A program made the translations under genes and the position numbers. Source: Mucilaginibacter sp. MD40 (GTDB taxonomy: Bacteria; Bacteroidota; Bacteroidia; Sphingobacteriales; Sphingobacteriaceae). Taken from it: DNA of 64,000 nt. The notes under the pieces were generated by a model. The model was not told where the DNA came from. It made no database searches and saw only the letters and a program-made list of their open reading frames with translations. The stretch spans positions 3,801,852 to 3,865,851 of the forward strand of contig NZ_NRSW01000001.1 of assembly GCF_002288635.1 (NCBI RefSeq), read 5' to 3'. Numbering within the stretch: position 1 is the first letter of the stretch; the number at the start of each line of letters is the position of its first letter. This document shows, one piece after another, positions 1 to 9,616 of the stretch.

Positions 1-113
1 AGCGCTCCAAAACCCGATACTTTCATTAAAGTCGCCTGTCCCTTGGCGATCTTATCAAAATTATAGGTGATCGCTTTGAAAGTTGCAGCAGCACGGAAAA
101 TTTTAACGATCAT
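1..113 (-). CDS. Relaxase/mobilization nuclease, N-terminal fragment cut by window edge
   Basis: Only the first 37 codons are in the window; the gene continues past base 1. The protein begins MIVKIFRAAATFKAITYN, which resembles the start of relaxases of Bacteroidota mobilizable elements. Such enzymes nick one strand at oriT and pilot it into the recipient. The ATG at 113-111 is preceded in frame by a TAG five codons upstream, so the start is well fixed. It lies downstream of mobC on the same strand, the usual order, but the 426-bp repeat-bearing gap between them is unusual because mobC and relaxase genes normally abut or overlap. The catalytic Tyr and the HUH motif lie outside the window, so the call rests on the N-terminus and context. 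Confidence 0.65.
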   Translation of the reverse strand, partial: MIVKIFRAAATFKAITYNFDKIAKGQATLMKVSGFGA

Positions 114-303
114 AGCAGAGATGAGCTAAATACCAAGCGAACCAAATCGCTACCGATCAGGTGAACAATGTAATCTTGTAATAGACTAACCACTAAACCG
201 GATATCGCTGGAACAACAAAACAGCAGACCAGTCTAACTATTCAGCTCCAGAGCAATCGAACAACCTAACATGCTAATTTCCGATCATTATCTCTATCAA
301 GCA

Positions 304-472
304 TTAGATCCCGGTAATCAAATAACCCTGTATCAACTCAACTAAGCAGCAATCCAACTTAAGATCAGGCTAACAAGGTAATCCTGAAACAACTGAACCA
401 GGCAGCAATCCAGTTTAAGATCGGGCTAACAAAGTAATCCTAAAGCAAATGAACAAAGCAGCTAACGCGCAA
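304..472. repeat. Three degenerate tandem copies of a ~56-bp unit between mobC and the relaxase gene
   Basis: Units start near 304, 361 and 417. The second and third share GATC(A/G)GGCTAACAA(G/A)GTAATCCT and the first and second share AGCAGCAATCCA. A further partial copy (GATCAGGTGAACAATGTAATC) lies at 155-175, so the whole 114-539 gap seems built from decayed repeats. There is no open frame of note in the gap. The role is unknown: iteron-like binding sites, part of the transfer region, or passive slippage are all possible. Confidence 0.6.
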
Positions 473-539
473 ATGATCAAAATATCGGGATACGATGATA
501 TTTCGTAGCTGTGAAGCAACGGCGCCATGTAACAGTCGA

Positions 540-950
540 TCACGGTATCAAAGACCTGATCAGTTTCCGGAATAACAAGGCAAGTTCCATCTGTTCATTT
601 TCATGACGGCCAAGAAGGCGGAGATATTCATCAATGACCGGAGGAGATAAAAGTCCCCGTTTTTGCAAACGGTTCGCATAACGCGCCAGCTGATTGATAT
701 TGTTCCCGCTTCTTGATAATTCGAGGCTGACAGCATCCAGCCGTTTCATCAGCGCTGCGGCATTTACCGCAATGCCTTTACCCTCATATAACAATTTCCG
801 CCTGACCAATTCCGTCTTTTTTAAACCAAGTTCTTTTTCCAAAGCTTCGACCTGCCGGTATTCTGCTTCCGTGAACCGGACATCGATCTTAAAGGATCGC
901 TTGTCATCGCCTGCCGGCGGCCTGCCGCCCTTGTTCCTGGTCATAAGCAA
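540..950 (-). CDS. mobC: MobC-type plasmid mobilization relaxosome protein
   Basis: A 136-residue basic protein. Residues 20-60 (KIDVRFTEAEYRQVEALEK then LKKTELVRRKLL) fit a ribbon-helix-helix DNA-binding fold. The later part has SGNNINQLARYANR, the conserved block of MobC/relaxosome accessory proteins (compare the xGxNxNQxA motif of the family). Such proteins bind at oriT and help the relaxase open the nick site. The gene is transcribed toward the relaxase gene. Two inverted repeats at 977-1038 lie directly upstream, the expected place for oriT. The start at 950 (MLMTRN) could equally be the second ATG at 944. Confidence 0.85.
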   Translation of the reverse strand: MLMTRNKGGRPPAGDDKRSFKIDVRFTEAEYRQVEALEKELGLKKTELVRRKLLYEGKGIAVNAAALMKRLDAVSLELSRSGNNINQLARYANRLQKRGLLSPPVIDEYLRLLGRHENEQMELALLFRKLIRSLIP

Positions 951-976
951 AGAAATTGAGTTGCGAAATTTCTTCC

Positions 977-1038
977 CCCGGCATCAGCCGGGCAAGATTC
1001 TTTTTGGCCGACCGGAAATCCCGAAGGGTTTCCGTCGG
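977..1038. other. Candidate origin of transfer (oriT): two inverted repeats upstream of mobC
   Basis: The first hairpin is CCCGGC-atca-GCCGGG at 977-992. The second is larger and imperfect, with arms CCGACCGGAAATCCC (1008-1022) and GGGTTTCCGTCGG (1026-1038) around a GAA loop. Both lie 27-88 bp before the mobC start, in the 166-bp gap after the primase-like gene. Inverted repeats beside relaxosome genes are typical of oriT. No nic site can be named from sequence alone. Confidence 0.4.
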
Positions 1039-1116
1039 ACAAAAAGACATCTTGCAGGGTAAAAAACAAGAGGGCCCCTGCATTAATAAATGGCACATTT
1101 TCAAGAAAAAGAACCC

Positions 1117-2079
1117 TCAACGCACAAAAGGTATTTCGATGTTTTTAAAGATGTCTATGGGCTTTTGTGCTTCGTAGGCAGCGCGCGCTTCAGTGCGGCG
1201 CTTTTCACTGTAATCGTGATGCCCGTTGAATGCCGGTGTACCATCGCTTGCATAGGGCAATTCTATGATAAACTGTCGCAGTGACTGGTGCCCTTCAGGG
1301 GTATGGTCAAAATAAACCGAGATCGCCGGGTACCGCATGGCCATCTTTATAGCGGCAGGCAGCAGGCTATAGCTGTTGATCATTAACGCGCTGTCGGTCA
1401 GTTCCGGATGATCGTGTTTCCAGCTTAAGTAATCAAAGATATCCTTGAACACGCAAAGGCGACGGCTATCGCCCGTCAATAGGGTAAGCCCTTTGTTGCC
1501 GAGGCAACCCTTGAAATATTTATTGCGTACCTGCCAGCTGCCGGAATCATTTCGATGCCCCGCAGCAAAAAACTGTCTGGGCTGCAGCTTGGCATGGACG
1601 CTATGATAATGAACTTCCTGCAAAATGCCCTGCGCTTCTTCCCATATCCCGCGCTTCTCCAGAAATAACTGGATCGATGGTGTTTTGCCGAGTTCGCAAA
1701 CCTTGTCTACATGGTAATAGGGTTGAATTAAAGCTTTATGCCGCTTACGGCGGGATGGTTTCATTAGCGTGACCGCTGCAGGAACAGCCTGCTCCATCAT
1801 TTCACGAAGTTTGCCGCACACATCCCTGATTTCAAGTCCGGGCCAGAAGGCCAAGCCAAAATCGATCACGTTGCCGCCTTTGCCCGTGCCTTTATCATAC
1901 CAAACGCCCAGGGTGTCATTCACGCAGAGGGACGGTTTTTTACCGTCCTGGTGAAGAACGCTGCGATAAACGGTTTCCCGCCCGGAATTATGGGCGGGCT
2001 GATAGCCAAGGCGGGCAAGCAGTCCGGTGATCGATACCTGTTCGCGGATGACCGCAGGATTCATAGTTGTTTCCATCAT
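1117..2079 (-). CDS. Primase-like protein with CHC2-like N-terminus and degenerate Toprim domain
   Basis: The 320-residue protein has the layout of element-borne primases. An N-terminal zinc-finger-like segment (about residues 12-90; LLARLGYQPAH, KKPSLCVND, GKGGNVIDFGLAF) is followed by a Toprim-like C-terminal half (about 200-300). The usual Toprim glutamate block (VFEGxxDxLS) reads VFKDIFDYLSW here, and the second acidic motif (LDND-like) reads VYFDHTPEGHQ, so the catalytic Glu and one Asp seem replaced. It may be a divergent or non-catalytic DNA-binding protein. The ATG at 2079 is 7 nt after the stop of the upstream small HTH gene, which suggests co-transcription. Such proteins usually prime second-strand synthesis after transfer or in element replication. 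Confidence 0.7.
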   Translation of the reverse strand: MMETTMNPAVIREQVSITGLLARLGYQPAHNSGRETVYRSVLHQDGKKPSLCVNDTLGVWYDKGTGKGGNVIDFGLAFWPGLEIRDVCGKLREMMEQAVPAAVTLMKPSRRKRHKALIQPYYHVDKVCELGKTPSIQLFLEKRGIWEEAQGILQEVHYHSVHAKLQPRQFFAAGHRNDSGSWQVRNKYFKGCLGNKGLTLLTGDSRRLCVFKDIFDYLSWKHDHPELTDSALMINSYSLLPAAIKMAMRYPAISVYFDHTPEGHQSLRQFIIELPYASDGTPAFNGHHDYSEKRRTEARAAYEAQKPIDIFKNIEIPFVR

Positions 2080-2086
2080 GTTTGAA

Positions 2087-2362
2087 TTATAGTTGACGCC
2101 AGATTTCCAGGCCTCTGACGATAGCCTCTATCTCTATCCGGTCAATGCGCCAGGCGGCGGAATGATTGCCGTCGCTGCGTATGCTTAACTCGCCTTTTGC
2201 CAGCATTTGGTCAATGTTTCGCCGGCCGTAACGGCGGTAGGCCTCGCGTTTCTTCAGGTAAGGCGGCAGCTTGCCGGTGCGGGTGAGCGCGATAATAGCC
2301 CCGAGTTCGGCGGCCTCGCGGACGATGGTCCGCAATTGTTGGGTAGTCAGGGGGATTTCCAT
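2087..2362 (-). CDS. Small excisionase/MerR-like HTH protein, copy A
   Basis: About 91 residues from the ATG at 2362. A longer frame from a TTG at 2404 would pass through the terminator hairpin and is unlikely. The core REAYRRYGRRNIDQMLAKG is shared with the next gene upstream (SEAYRRYGRTCVDRWIAE), so the two are diverged paralogues. The helix-turn-helix and wing pattern resembles excisionases and other small element-encoded DNA-binding proteins. It directly precedes the primase-like gene (7-nt gap). Possible roles are excision, copy control or regulation of the mobilization genes; the family fit is by pattern only. Confidence 0.6.
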   Translation of the reverse strand: MEIPLTTQQLRTIVREAAELGAIIALTRTGKLPPYLKKREAYRRYGRRNIDQMLAKGELSIRSDGNHSAAWRIDRIEIEAIVRGLEIWRQL

Positions 2363-2374
2363 AAGCGGTGCAAT

Positions 2375-2399
2375 AAAAAAGGGGGCCACCAGGGCCCCC
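2375..2399 (-). terminator. Intrinsic-terminator-like hairpin just before the start of HTH gene A
   Basis: Perfect arms GGGGGCC (2381-2387) and GGCCCCC (2393-2399) enclose a 5-nt loop. On the minus strand the hairpin is followed by six T (A2375-A2380). The T-run ends about 12 nt before the ATG at 2362, so it would stop transcription arriving from HTH gene B or act as an attenuator for the downstream mobilization genes. Confidence 0.7.
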
Positions 2400-2558
2400 T
2401 TCAAGACAAATTCGGGACATACTCACGTCGTATTCTACAATACGGGCCTCTCAGCCTGCCCGGGCGCTTTCAGCATGTTGCGGCTTTACGCTCACCTTCG
2501 CCCGATTTCCGCTTTTCAGGCGGATAATGCGTCGTCCCCAGATGTCAAATAACGTCCG

Positions 2559-2816
2559 TCACCTTTCTGCCACCGGCAGGTAGGTCAGCCGGTTGCTGGC
2601 GGCACTTACGGCTTCCAGTGCAGAGCGGCTGATTGTCGTCCCTTGAGGGGTGATAAGCCTTTCGGCGATCCAGCGGTCCACACAGGTGCGACCGTAGCGC
2701 CGGTAGGCTTCCGACCTGCTGAGCGTTTCAGGGAGCAGGCGTTCCGTCGCCAGTACCTCATTGGCACCGGCGACCGCAGCCGCTGTAAACAATCCGATCA
2801 GTTCGTTTGGTTCCAT
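2559..2816 (-). CDS. Small excisionase/MerR-like HTH protein, copy B
   Basis: About 85 residues from the ATG at 2816 (MEPNELIGLF). The frame stays open upstream only to a TTG at 2867, which is less likely to be used. Residues 30-60 carry SRSEAYRRYGRTCVDRWIAE, matching copy A downstream. The fold is probably a small winged HTH. It is the most upstream gene of the mobilization strand here, and no promoter was recognised. The two paralogues plus the hairpin between them suggest a small regulatory switch, but no function can be fixed from sequence. Confidence 0.6.
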   Translation of the reverse strand: MEPNELIGLFTAAAVAGANEVLATERLLPETLSRSEAYRRYGRTCVDRWIAERLITPQGTTISRSALEAVSAASNRLTYLPVAER

Positions 2817-3148
2817 AGCCTCGGGATGACAGGACAAAGGTTGCCGGACGGTGAATTTTTCTTTCAAGAGGCACTACAGGGGGCACCAACGATTTTTTTA
2901 CCATGACACGTAATAAATTGAAAATCAGATCAATATTTCAAATTATTGCACCAAATAATGTGATAGTTGAGAGGGAAAACAGGATATATGTATGATGTTC
3001 GCTTGTTATTAACATCAGACAATACGCATAAATGACGTTTAAAGGGAGGGTGATGTCATTACGAAATGGGCGATAGCGTGGTTGGTGATCTTATGTTTAT
3101 GCCCAGCGAGAGGATATTTGTTCGACTTCGATATATGCTTTGATAGTC

Positions 3149-3182
3149 AGTCATTTACGAGGATCGTAAATGACTTTTTTTT
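3149..3182 (+). terminator. Strong intrinsic terminator
   Basis: Perfect 12-bp arms AGTCATTTACGA (3149-3160) and TCGTAAATGACT (3164-3175) with a 3-nt loop, followed by eight T. No plus-strand gene lies just upstream, so it may insulate the element or end an unrecognised short transcript from about 2.9-3.1 kb. Confidence 0.8.
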
Positions 3183-3395
3183 CGACAAAGCTCTTGCATT
3201 TACTTAGCAATTTATCAAAAGCGTCAATCAATAAAAAAGAAACAGGCTGCGCAATTGGCAATAACAAACGCCGGGTTTACTAAAATCAAGTTAGTAGGAA
3301 AAAGTTTCACCAGGGAATCATCCAGGATCTCAGGAGAGTTGGCACTACAGGAGAAGAGGGCATTGGTAAATTGTTATTTTCACACTCACCGGTTT

Positions 3396-3505
3396 TTCGG
3401 CACTTTTGGTGGTAAGGAAAATAATTACATCAATTTTGATATGATTTACGCTGAAATAGTACTTCTTGGATAGCGTAGCTCAGTATGACCACCAAAAGTG
3501 TCGAA
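3396..3505. repeat. 110-bp unit bounded by 18-bp inverted repeats (MITE-like)
   Basis: The left end TTCGGCACTTTTGGTGGT (3396-3413) matches the reverse complement of the right end (3488-3505, ACCACCAAAAGTGTCGAA) at 17 of 18 positions. The 74-bp interior is AT-rich and non-coding. Size and structure fit a miniature inverted-repeat element or an IS remnant. No target-site duplication is obvious. Confidence 0.5.
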
Positions 3506-3651
3506 TAACTTTTAGTTGACCCGCTTTTTTCATTTTAAATGAGATTGATGGATTTTTCGGCAACAGGATTAAGAGATGAATCAGATTATCGGTGATTCGC
3601 ATTTGTACAGCGATTTAATTTTTTATTTTTAATAAAAATTAATAGCGCCTT

Positions 3652-4716
3652 ATGGAAAATAAAGCTCCTTTAAAAGCCATCCGTCAACAAAAAAAAGGCT
3701 CCCGCATCAAACGCGCTTTAATTTGGTTGTTTTCCTCCCTGATCGTTATTATTATCCTGGTTTTTCTGGCCTTTAAACTTTCACCCTGGCCGTCGGTATT
3801 ATTGATCAGGCATTACCTCCCGGACGAGGGGCCAAAAACAGCGGAAGCGCTGAAAAAGCATATCCCCGGCGGGATATCCTCAGTATTGGAGCAGCAATAT
3901 GACCGTATAGATAAAGATGCATTCCTTGACGTATACTACCCGTCAGCCATATCGGGTACAGATCAGGTATTGCCGGTTATTGTGTGGGTACATGGCGGTG
4001 GATGGATCGGAGGCAGCAAGGAAGGTATGGCCGGCTATTGCAAAATACTGGCGGGCAAAGGCTATACGGTGGTAGCGGTAGATTATTCGCTTGCTCCAGG
4101 GAAACATTATCCAACGCCGGTTAAGCAGGTGAATGCTGCATTGGCTTATCTGCGGCTAAATGCCAAACGCTTGCACATCGATGCCGCTCACTTTATCCTT
4201 GCAGGCGATTCGGGCGGAGCAAGCATTGCGGCACAATTAGGCAATATCACAAGCAATAGCGGTTATGCGCATTTGATGGGGATAGTCCCGGCCATTAGCC
4301 GCGCTGAACTTTCAGGTCTTATTTTATATTGCGGGCCGTATGATGTAGGGATGGTCGATCTGAACGGAAAGAGCGCATTCCTCCTGAATACTTTACTATG
4401 GGCCTACAATGGCAAAAAGGATTTTATAAACGACCCGTTTTTTAAGACCCTCTCGGTCGTTAACTATCTGAACAGTGATTTTCCTCCCTGTTTCATTTCA
4501 GTTGGTAACGGTGATCCTTTAAAAGCACATTCAGAAGCCTTAGCCAGAAAGCTTGCATTGCTCCATGTGAAAGTAGATACGCTCTTTTATCCACCAAACT
4601 ATATACCTAATTTGCCTCATGAGTATCAGTTTAACCTGGATATCGATGCGGGAAAAAAAGCATTGGAGCGGTCCCTTCACTTTTTAAGCGATCTTAATAT
4701 GACAAACGGAAAATAA
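3652..4716 (+). CDS. Membrane-anchored alpha/beta hydrolase (HSL-type esterase)
   Basis: A 354-residue protein with a basic N-terminus and one hydrophobic helix at about 21-43, so probably anchored in the inner membrane with the enzyme outside. The oxyanion motif HGGGW is at 114-118 and the nucleophile elbow GDSGG at 185-189 (Ser187), both typical of the hormone-sensitive-lipase/BD-FAE group. A later Asp (VGNGDPL, about 286) and His (LPHEYQ, about 323) can complete the triad. The substrate is unknown, probably a short-chain or acetylated ester. It stands alone between the boundary region and the convergent AraC gene. Confidence 0.88.
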   Translation: MENKAPLKAIRQQKKGSRIKRALIWLFSSLIVIIILVFLAFKLSPWPSVLLIRHYLPDEGPKTAEALKKHIPGGISSVLEQQYDRIDKDAFLDVYYPSAISGTDQVLPVIVWVHGGGWIGGSKEGMAGYCKILAGKGYTVVAVDYSLAPGKHYPTPVKQVNAALAYLRLNAKRLHIDAAHFILAGDSGGASIAAQLGNITSNSGYAHLMGIVPAISRAELSGLILYCGPYDVGMVDLNGKSAFLLNTLLWAYNGKKDFINDPFFKTLSVVNYLNSDFPPCFISVGNGDPLKAHSEALARKLALLHVKVDTLFYPPNYIPNLPHEYQFNLDIDAGKKALERSLHFLSDLNMTNGK

Positions 4717-4945
4717 CCCCTGTTATCAACTGGTCTCATTAAAAGCGAAAAAAGCGTCTCACTAATGGGTTCTCCGATACTTTTTTTTACTTATTTAAAG
4801 GCTATATGTTTGTCAATTAACAGGTTCATGCAAAAACCTTAAAGTCCGGGTTGTCGTATTTTTTAGGTAATCAATGGGTTTCGTTTGTATTTGCATTTTG
4901 GCGGATATGCGGGTCGTACGGTCTATTCAAGGTAGCTCCCCGGCT

Positions 4946-5842
4946 TTAATTTAAATTGCGATATTCTAAAGGTGTTTGCCCAACCTGTTTTTTAAATAAC
5001 CTTGCAAAATGCTGCGGATATTTAAAGCCTAATTCACTGGCTATTTGATTTACCGTTTTGTCGCCCTCGAACATTTTTTCTTTAGCAAGATCAATCAGTT
5101 TGAATTGAATATATTCCTGTGCAGTTTTGCCAGTCTCCTTTTTAATCAGATCGCCAAAATAATTAGCGGATAAATTTAACGTATCTGCACAATAAGCCAC
5201 CGATGGAAGCCCGATGGCTTGGGGCTTTTCAGAGGCAAAATAGTTATTCAGCAAATTGTCGAACTTCTCTATGATTCCCTGAAGTGCATGTTCACGGGTG
5301 ATAAACTGCCTGTCGTAGAAACGGATACAATAGTCTAAAAACAGCTCGATGTTGGATACGATCAACTTTTTGCTATGCTTGTCAATAGCACGTTCTAACT
5401 CATAATCAATCTTTGAAAAGCAGTCCAGTACAATGCTTCTTTCTTTTTCTGATAGATGAAGCGCTTCGTTGGACTGGTAACCGAAAAAGTTATAATCATG
5501 GATATGTTTCCCAAGTGATGTGCCATGGATCAGATCTGCGTCAAAAGCAAGTACATAGCCTTTTGGCTGGTAATATTCGCCATTGCCGTTGACACCTGCT
5601 ACCTGCCCCGGGGCCATAAAAACCAGCGTACCTTCCTGATAATCGTAAGTATCTCTGCCATATACCAGGTCCCCACATTTTACATCTTTTAAAAACACAA
5701 CGTAAAACCCAAAATACATCTTCGATCCCTGGCGCGGAGCGGCTTTTGATAAATCCACCACGCTGATCAGCGGGTGTTTTGTTTCGTTGTTGTTGAAAGC
5801 GTTGTACTCACTTATGGTATTGAACCGTAGCATATCATCCAT
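4946..5842 (-). CDS. AraC-family transcriptional regulator
   Basis: 298 residues. The first two thirds look like a cupin-type effector domain (for example GTLVFMAPGQVAGV around residue 75). The last ~85 residues hold the two AraC HTH motifs (CADTLNLSANYFGDLIKKE and VNQIASELGFKYPQHFARLF, ending in GQTPLEYR). It is divergent from the carboxylesterase gene, and the shared intergenic region carries a 33-bp motif (5914-5946) that recurs before the aldo/keto reductase at 7706. It is therefore the best candidate regulator of those genes, which is an inference from position. The ligand is unknown. Confidence 0.9.
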   Translation of the reverse strand: MDDMLRFNTISEYNAFNNNETKHPLISVVDLSKAAPRQGSKMYFGFYVVFLKDVKCGDLVYGRDTYDYQEGTLVFMAPGQVAGVNGNGEYYQPKGYVLAFDADLIHGTSLGKHIHDYNFFGYQSNEALHLSEKERSIVLDCFSKIDYELERAIDKHSKKLIVSNIELFLDYCIRFYDRQFITREHALQGIIEKFDNLLNNYFASEKPQAIGLPSVAYCADTLNLSANYFGDLIKKETGKTAQEYIQFKLIDLAKEKMFEGDKTVNQIASELGFKYPQHFARLFKKQVGQTPLEYRNLN

Positions 5843-5913
5843 GGCACTATTATTTTCTTCAAAATTACGCTATTAATTCATTAGCCTTTAGGACGTTTGG
5901 TTAAATCAGTAAT

Positions 5914-5972
5914 AATGGTACAAACATCCGTAATCTGTATCCTATTCCAGTAGAGGAAACCAGTCATCTTTG
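5914..5972 (+). promoter_or_regulatory. Putative operator plus promoter element, copy 1
   Basis: A block at 5914-5946 containing AATGGTACAAA and CCGTAATCTGTATCC is repeated at 7622-7654. In both places a CTTTGTA element starts its TTTG exactly 55 nt after the block start (here 5969-5972), resembling the Bacteroidota -7 element (TAnnTTTG). The ATG follows 46 nt after TTTG. The likely binder is the divergent AraC protein. Confidence 0.65.
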
Positions 5973-6014
5973 TAGTATATAGCATCGTTGCCTTAAAATC
6001 AATTCGTAAATCTT

Positions 6015-7613
6015 ATGAAAATAGTATTAGCAGGTCTTGCATTTCTGATCGCATTTTCAGCTTGTGGTCAACAAACTGCCACAGGACCAACTGTCAGTAC
6101 CAAGGCAGGCGTATTACGTGGCGTTACTGAAGACAGTGTTTCCAGCTTTAAAGGCATTCCTTACGCAGCAGCGCCCATAGGCGAATATCGCTGGCGTCCG
6201 CCACAGCCATTTCCCGCATGGAATGGAGAGCGTGATGCTACAAACTATAGTGCGGACTGCGCTCAAATGGGCTGGCCGCGCAATGGAAAATCCATATCCA
6301 AATCCTCATCTGAAGACTGCTTGTTTTTAAATGTCTGGAAACCGGTTAATGCAACATCATCCTCTAAGTTGCCGGTAATGGTTTGGATTCATGGCGGCGG
6401 CTTCGTTGCAGGAAGCGGCGCACAGCAAAACTTTTCCGGCTCAACCTTCACCGATCATGGGGTTCTCTTGGTAACCGTCAATTATCGTCTGGGCCGCCTT
6501 GGTTTCTTTGCGTTCCCAGCGCTTGATAAAGAACATCCCGAAGAACCGAAAGGCAATTACGCTTATATGGATCAGATTGCGGCACTAAGATGGGTAAAAG
6601 CCAATATTGCAGCATTTGGCGGGAACCCGGACAACATAACCATTTTTGGTGAATCTGCGGGCGGCGTCTCCGTGCAATCATTGCTCACCATACCATCAGC
6701 CAAAGGCTTGTTTCAAAAAGCCATCGTTGAATCGGGTGGCGGCAGGGACGGCGTACTGACGGGAAGGCCGATTAATAAGGATAACGCTGATTCCTATTAT
6801 CCGATCTCGGCAGAAACTATCGGGATAAACTTCGCAAAAAAGCATAATATCGATGGTACGGACGCGGCAGCACTTGCAAGGCTGCGAGCCTTAAGTGTGG
6901 ATGAAATTGTCGATGGCGGACAGGAAAACGATGGCAGTACACCTATTTATTCCGGGCCTATCCTTGATGGCAAACTCGTTGTTGAAACCGCGCAAAGCGC
7001 TTATAATGCCGGTCATCAGGCAAAGGTTCCGCTGCTGATCGGTTCGAACAGTGCGGAAGTTCCGGCAGGTTTTGTAAATGCCACTTCAAAAGAGGCTCTG
7101 CTGAATTTATTCGGCAACATGAAAGCTGAGGCCGGTAAAATTTATGATCCTGATGGCAATACCGATTTTGAAAAAATGCTTACCTGGGTAAATACAGATA
7201 AGGTTTGGGCTGAACCCGCCCGGTTTAGTGCAAGGTCAATGGTGGCTAAAGGAGCGCCAGCCTATGTCTATCTATTTTCCTACGTTGCCCCGGCATCGCG
7301 TCAGTTTATGCGCAATGGCGCAATGCATGCCTCTGAAATCGCTTATGTCTTCGGCAATCCGCGAAACATGAATGGCGCACCGGTAGATTCGTTGGATAAA
7401 TTGGTGGCAAAAACGATGAACATGTATTGGACGAACTTCGCCAAAACGGGCAATCCAAATGGTGAGCGCTTACCCAATTGGCCTGCTTATGATCCAAAAA
7501 CAAATGAATTAGTGGAGTTTAAAGCGGATGGTTCTGCGGTCGGAGAGCCTGACCCAAGAAAATCGAGATTGGATGTGATAGAAAAGGCGGTGACAACTGG
7601 CAATCTGCATTAA
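6015..7613 (+). CDS. Type-B carboxylesterase, lipoprotein
   Basis: 532 residues with a lipoprotein signal (lipobox ending in C17, FSACGQQ), so probably attached to the cell envelope. Family marks are HGGGF (oxyanion hole, about 125-129), GESAGG (nucleophile Ser about 212) and a His in [11 protein letters not shown] (about 437). Length and motif order match carboxylesterase/para-nitrobenzyl esterase proteins. It hydrolyses carboxylic esters; the natural substrate cannot be told. It is divergent from the AraC gene and preceded by operator copy 1. An aldo/keto reductase with the same upstream motif follows 92 nt after its stop. Confidence 0.92.
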   Translation: MKIVLAGLAFLIAFSACGQQTATGPTVSTKAGVLRGVTEDSVSSFKGIPYAAAPIGEYRWRPPQPFPAWNGERDATNYSADCAQMGWPRNGKSISKSSSEDCLFLNVWKPVNATSSSKLPVMVWIHGGGFVAGSGAQQNFSGSTFTDHGVLLVTVNYRLGRLGFFAFPALDKEHPEEPKGNYAYMDQIAALRWVKANIAAFGGNPDNITIFGESAGGVSVQSLLTIPSAKGLFQKAIVESGGGRDGVLTGRPINKDNADSYYPISAETIGINFAKKHNIDGTDAAALARLRALSVDEIVDGGQENDGSTPIYSGPILDGKLVVETAQSAYNAGHQAKVPLLIGSNSAEVPAGFVNATSKEALLNLFGNMKAEAGKIYDPDGNTDFEKMLTWVNTDKVWAEPARFSARSMVAKGAPAYVYLFSYVAPASRQFMRNGAMHASEIAYVFGNPRNMNGAPVDSLDKLVAKTMNMYWTNFAKTGNPNGERLPNWPAYDPKTNELVEFKADGSAVGEPDPRKSRLDVIEKAVTTGNLH

Positions 7614-7621
7614 ACGGTAAA

Positions 7622-7680
7622 AATGGTACAAATTCCCGTAATCTGTATCCAATTAATAGCAATTGCAGGTACGACCTTTG
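7622..7680 (+). promoter_or_regulatory. Putative operator plus promoter element, copy 2
   Basis: The second copy of the motif (7622-7654), with the shared core CCGTAATCTGTATCC and its TTTG at 7677-7680, again 55 nt from the motif start. It lies directly after the carboxylesterase stop and 26 nt before the aldo/keto reductase ATG, so that gene pair probably has its own promoter under the same control. Confidence 0.65.
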
Positions 7681-7693
7681 TACTGTTTAATGA

Positions 7694-9560
<1,867 letters not shown>

Positions 9561-9569
9561 TTCCTGTAT

Positions 9570-9614
9570 AAATTAGCTGTCAATCGTTCTTTAAGGATAA
9601 TTGACAGCTAATTT
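9570..9614. terminator. Bidirectional terminator between convergent genes
   Basis: Perfect arms AAATTAGCTGTCAAT (9570-9584) and its complement at 9600-9614, with a 15-nt loop and AT-rich flanks. It sits exactly between the stop of the aldo/keto reductase (9560) and the stop of the LytTR regulator (9617). Confidence 0.8.
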
Positions 9615-9616
9615 TA

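Larger units (their letters stand above)
2868..3651. other. Gene-poor boundary between mobilization module and downstream block
   Basis: A 784-bp AT-rich stretch without a convincing gene. It holds a strong terminator (3149-3182) and a 110-bp inverted-repeat unit (3396-3505). Short frames exist, for example 25 codons ending at 3142 and 72 codons from a TTG at 3255, but none has recognisable features. The base composition drops sharply compared with 2.1-2.9 kb, in keeping with the edge of an inserted element. Confidence 0.6.

Noticed and set aside
304-472. CRISPR array
   Set aside because: The units are degenerate, adjacent without unique spacers, and no cas genes are in view.
904-1104. Small gene between primase and mobC on the minus strand
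   Set aside because: It overlaps the mobC start and covers the inverted repeats of the oriT candidate; no family match.
3255-3473. 72-codon frame from TTG with an AT-rich product
   Set aside because: No ATG, no family features, and its end overlaps the inverted-repeat unit at 3396-3505; likely chance.
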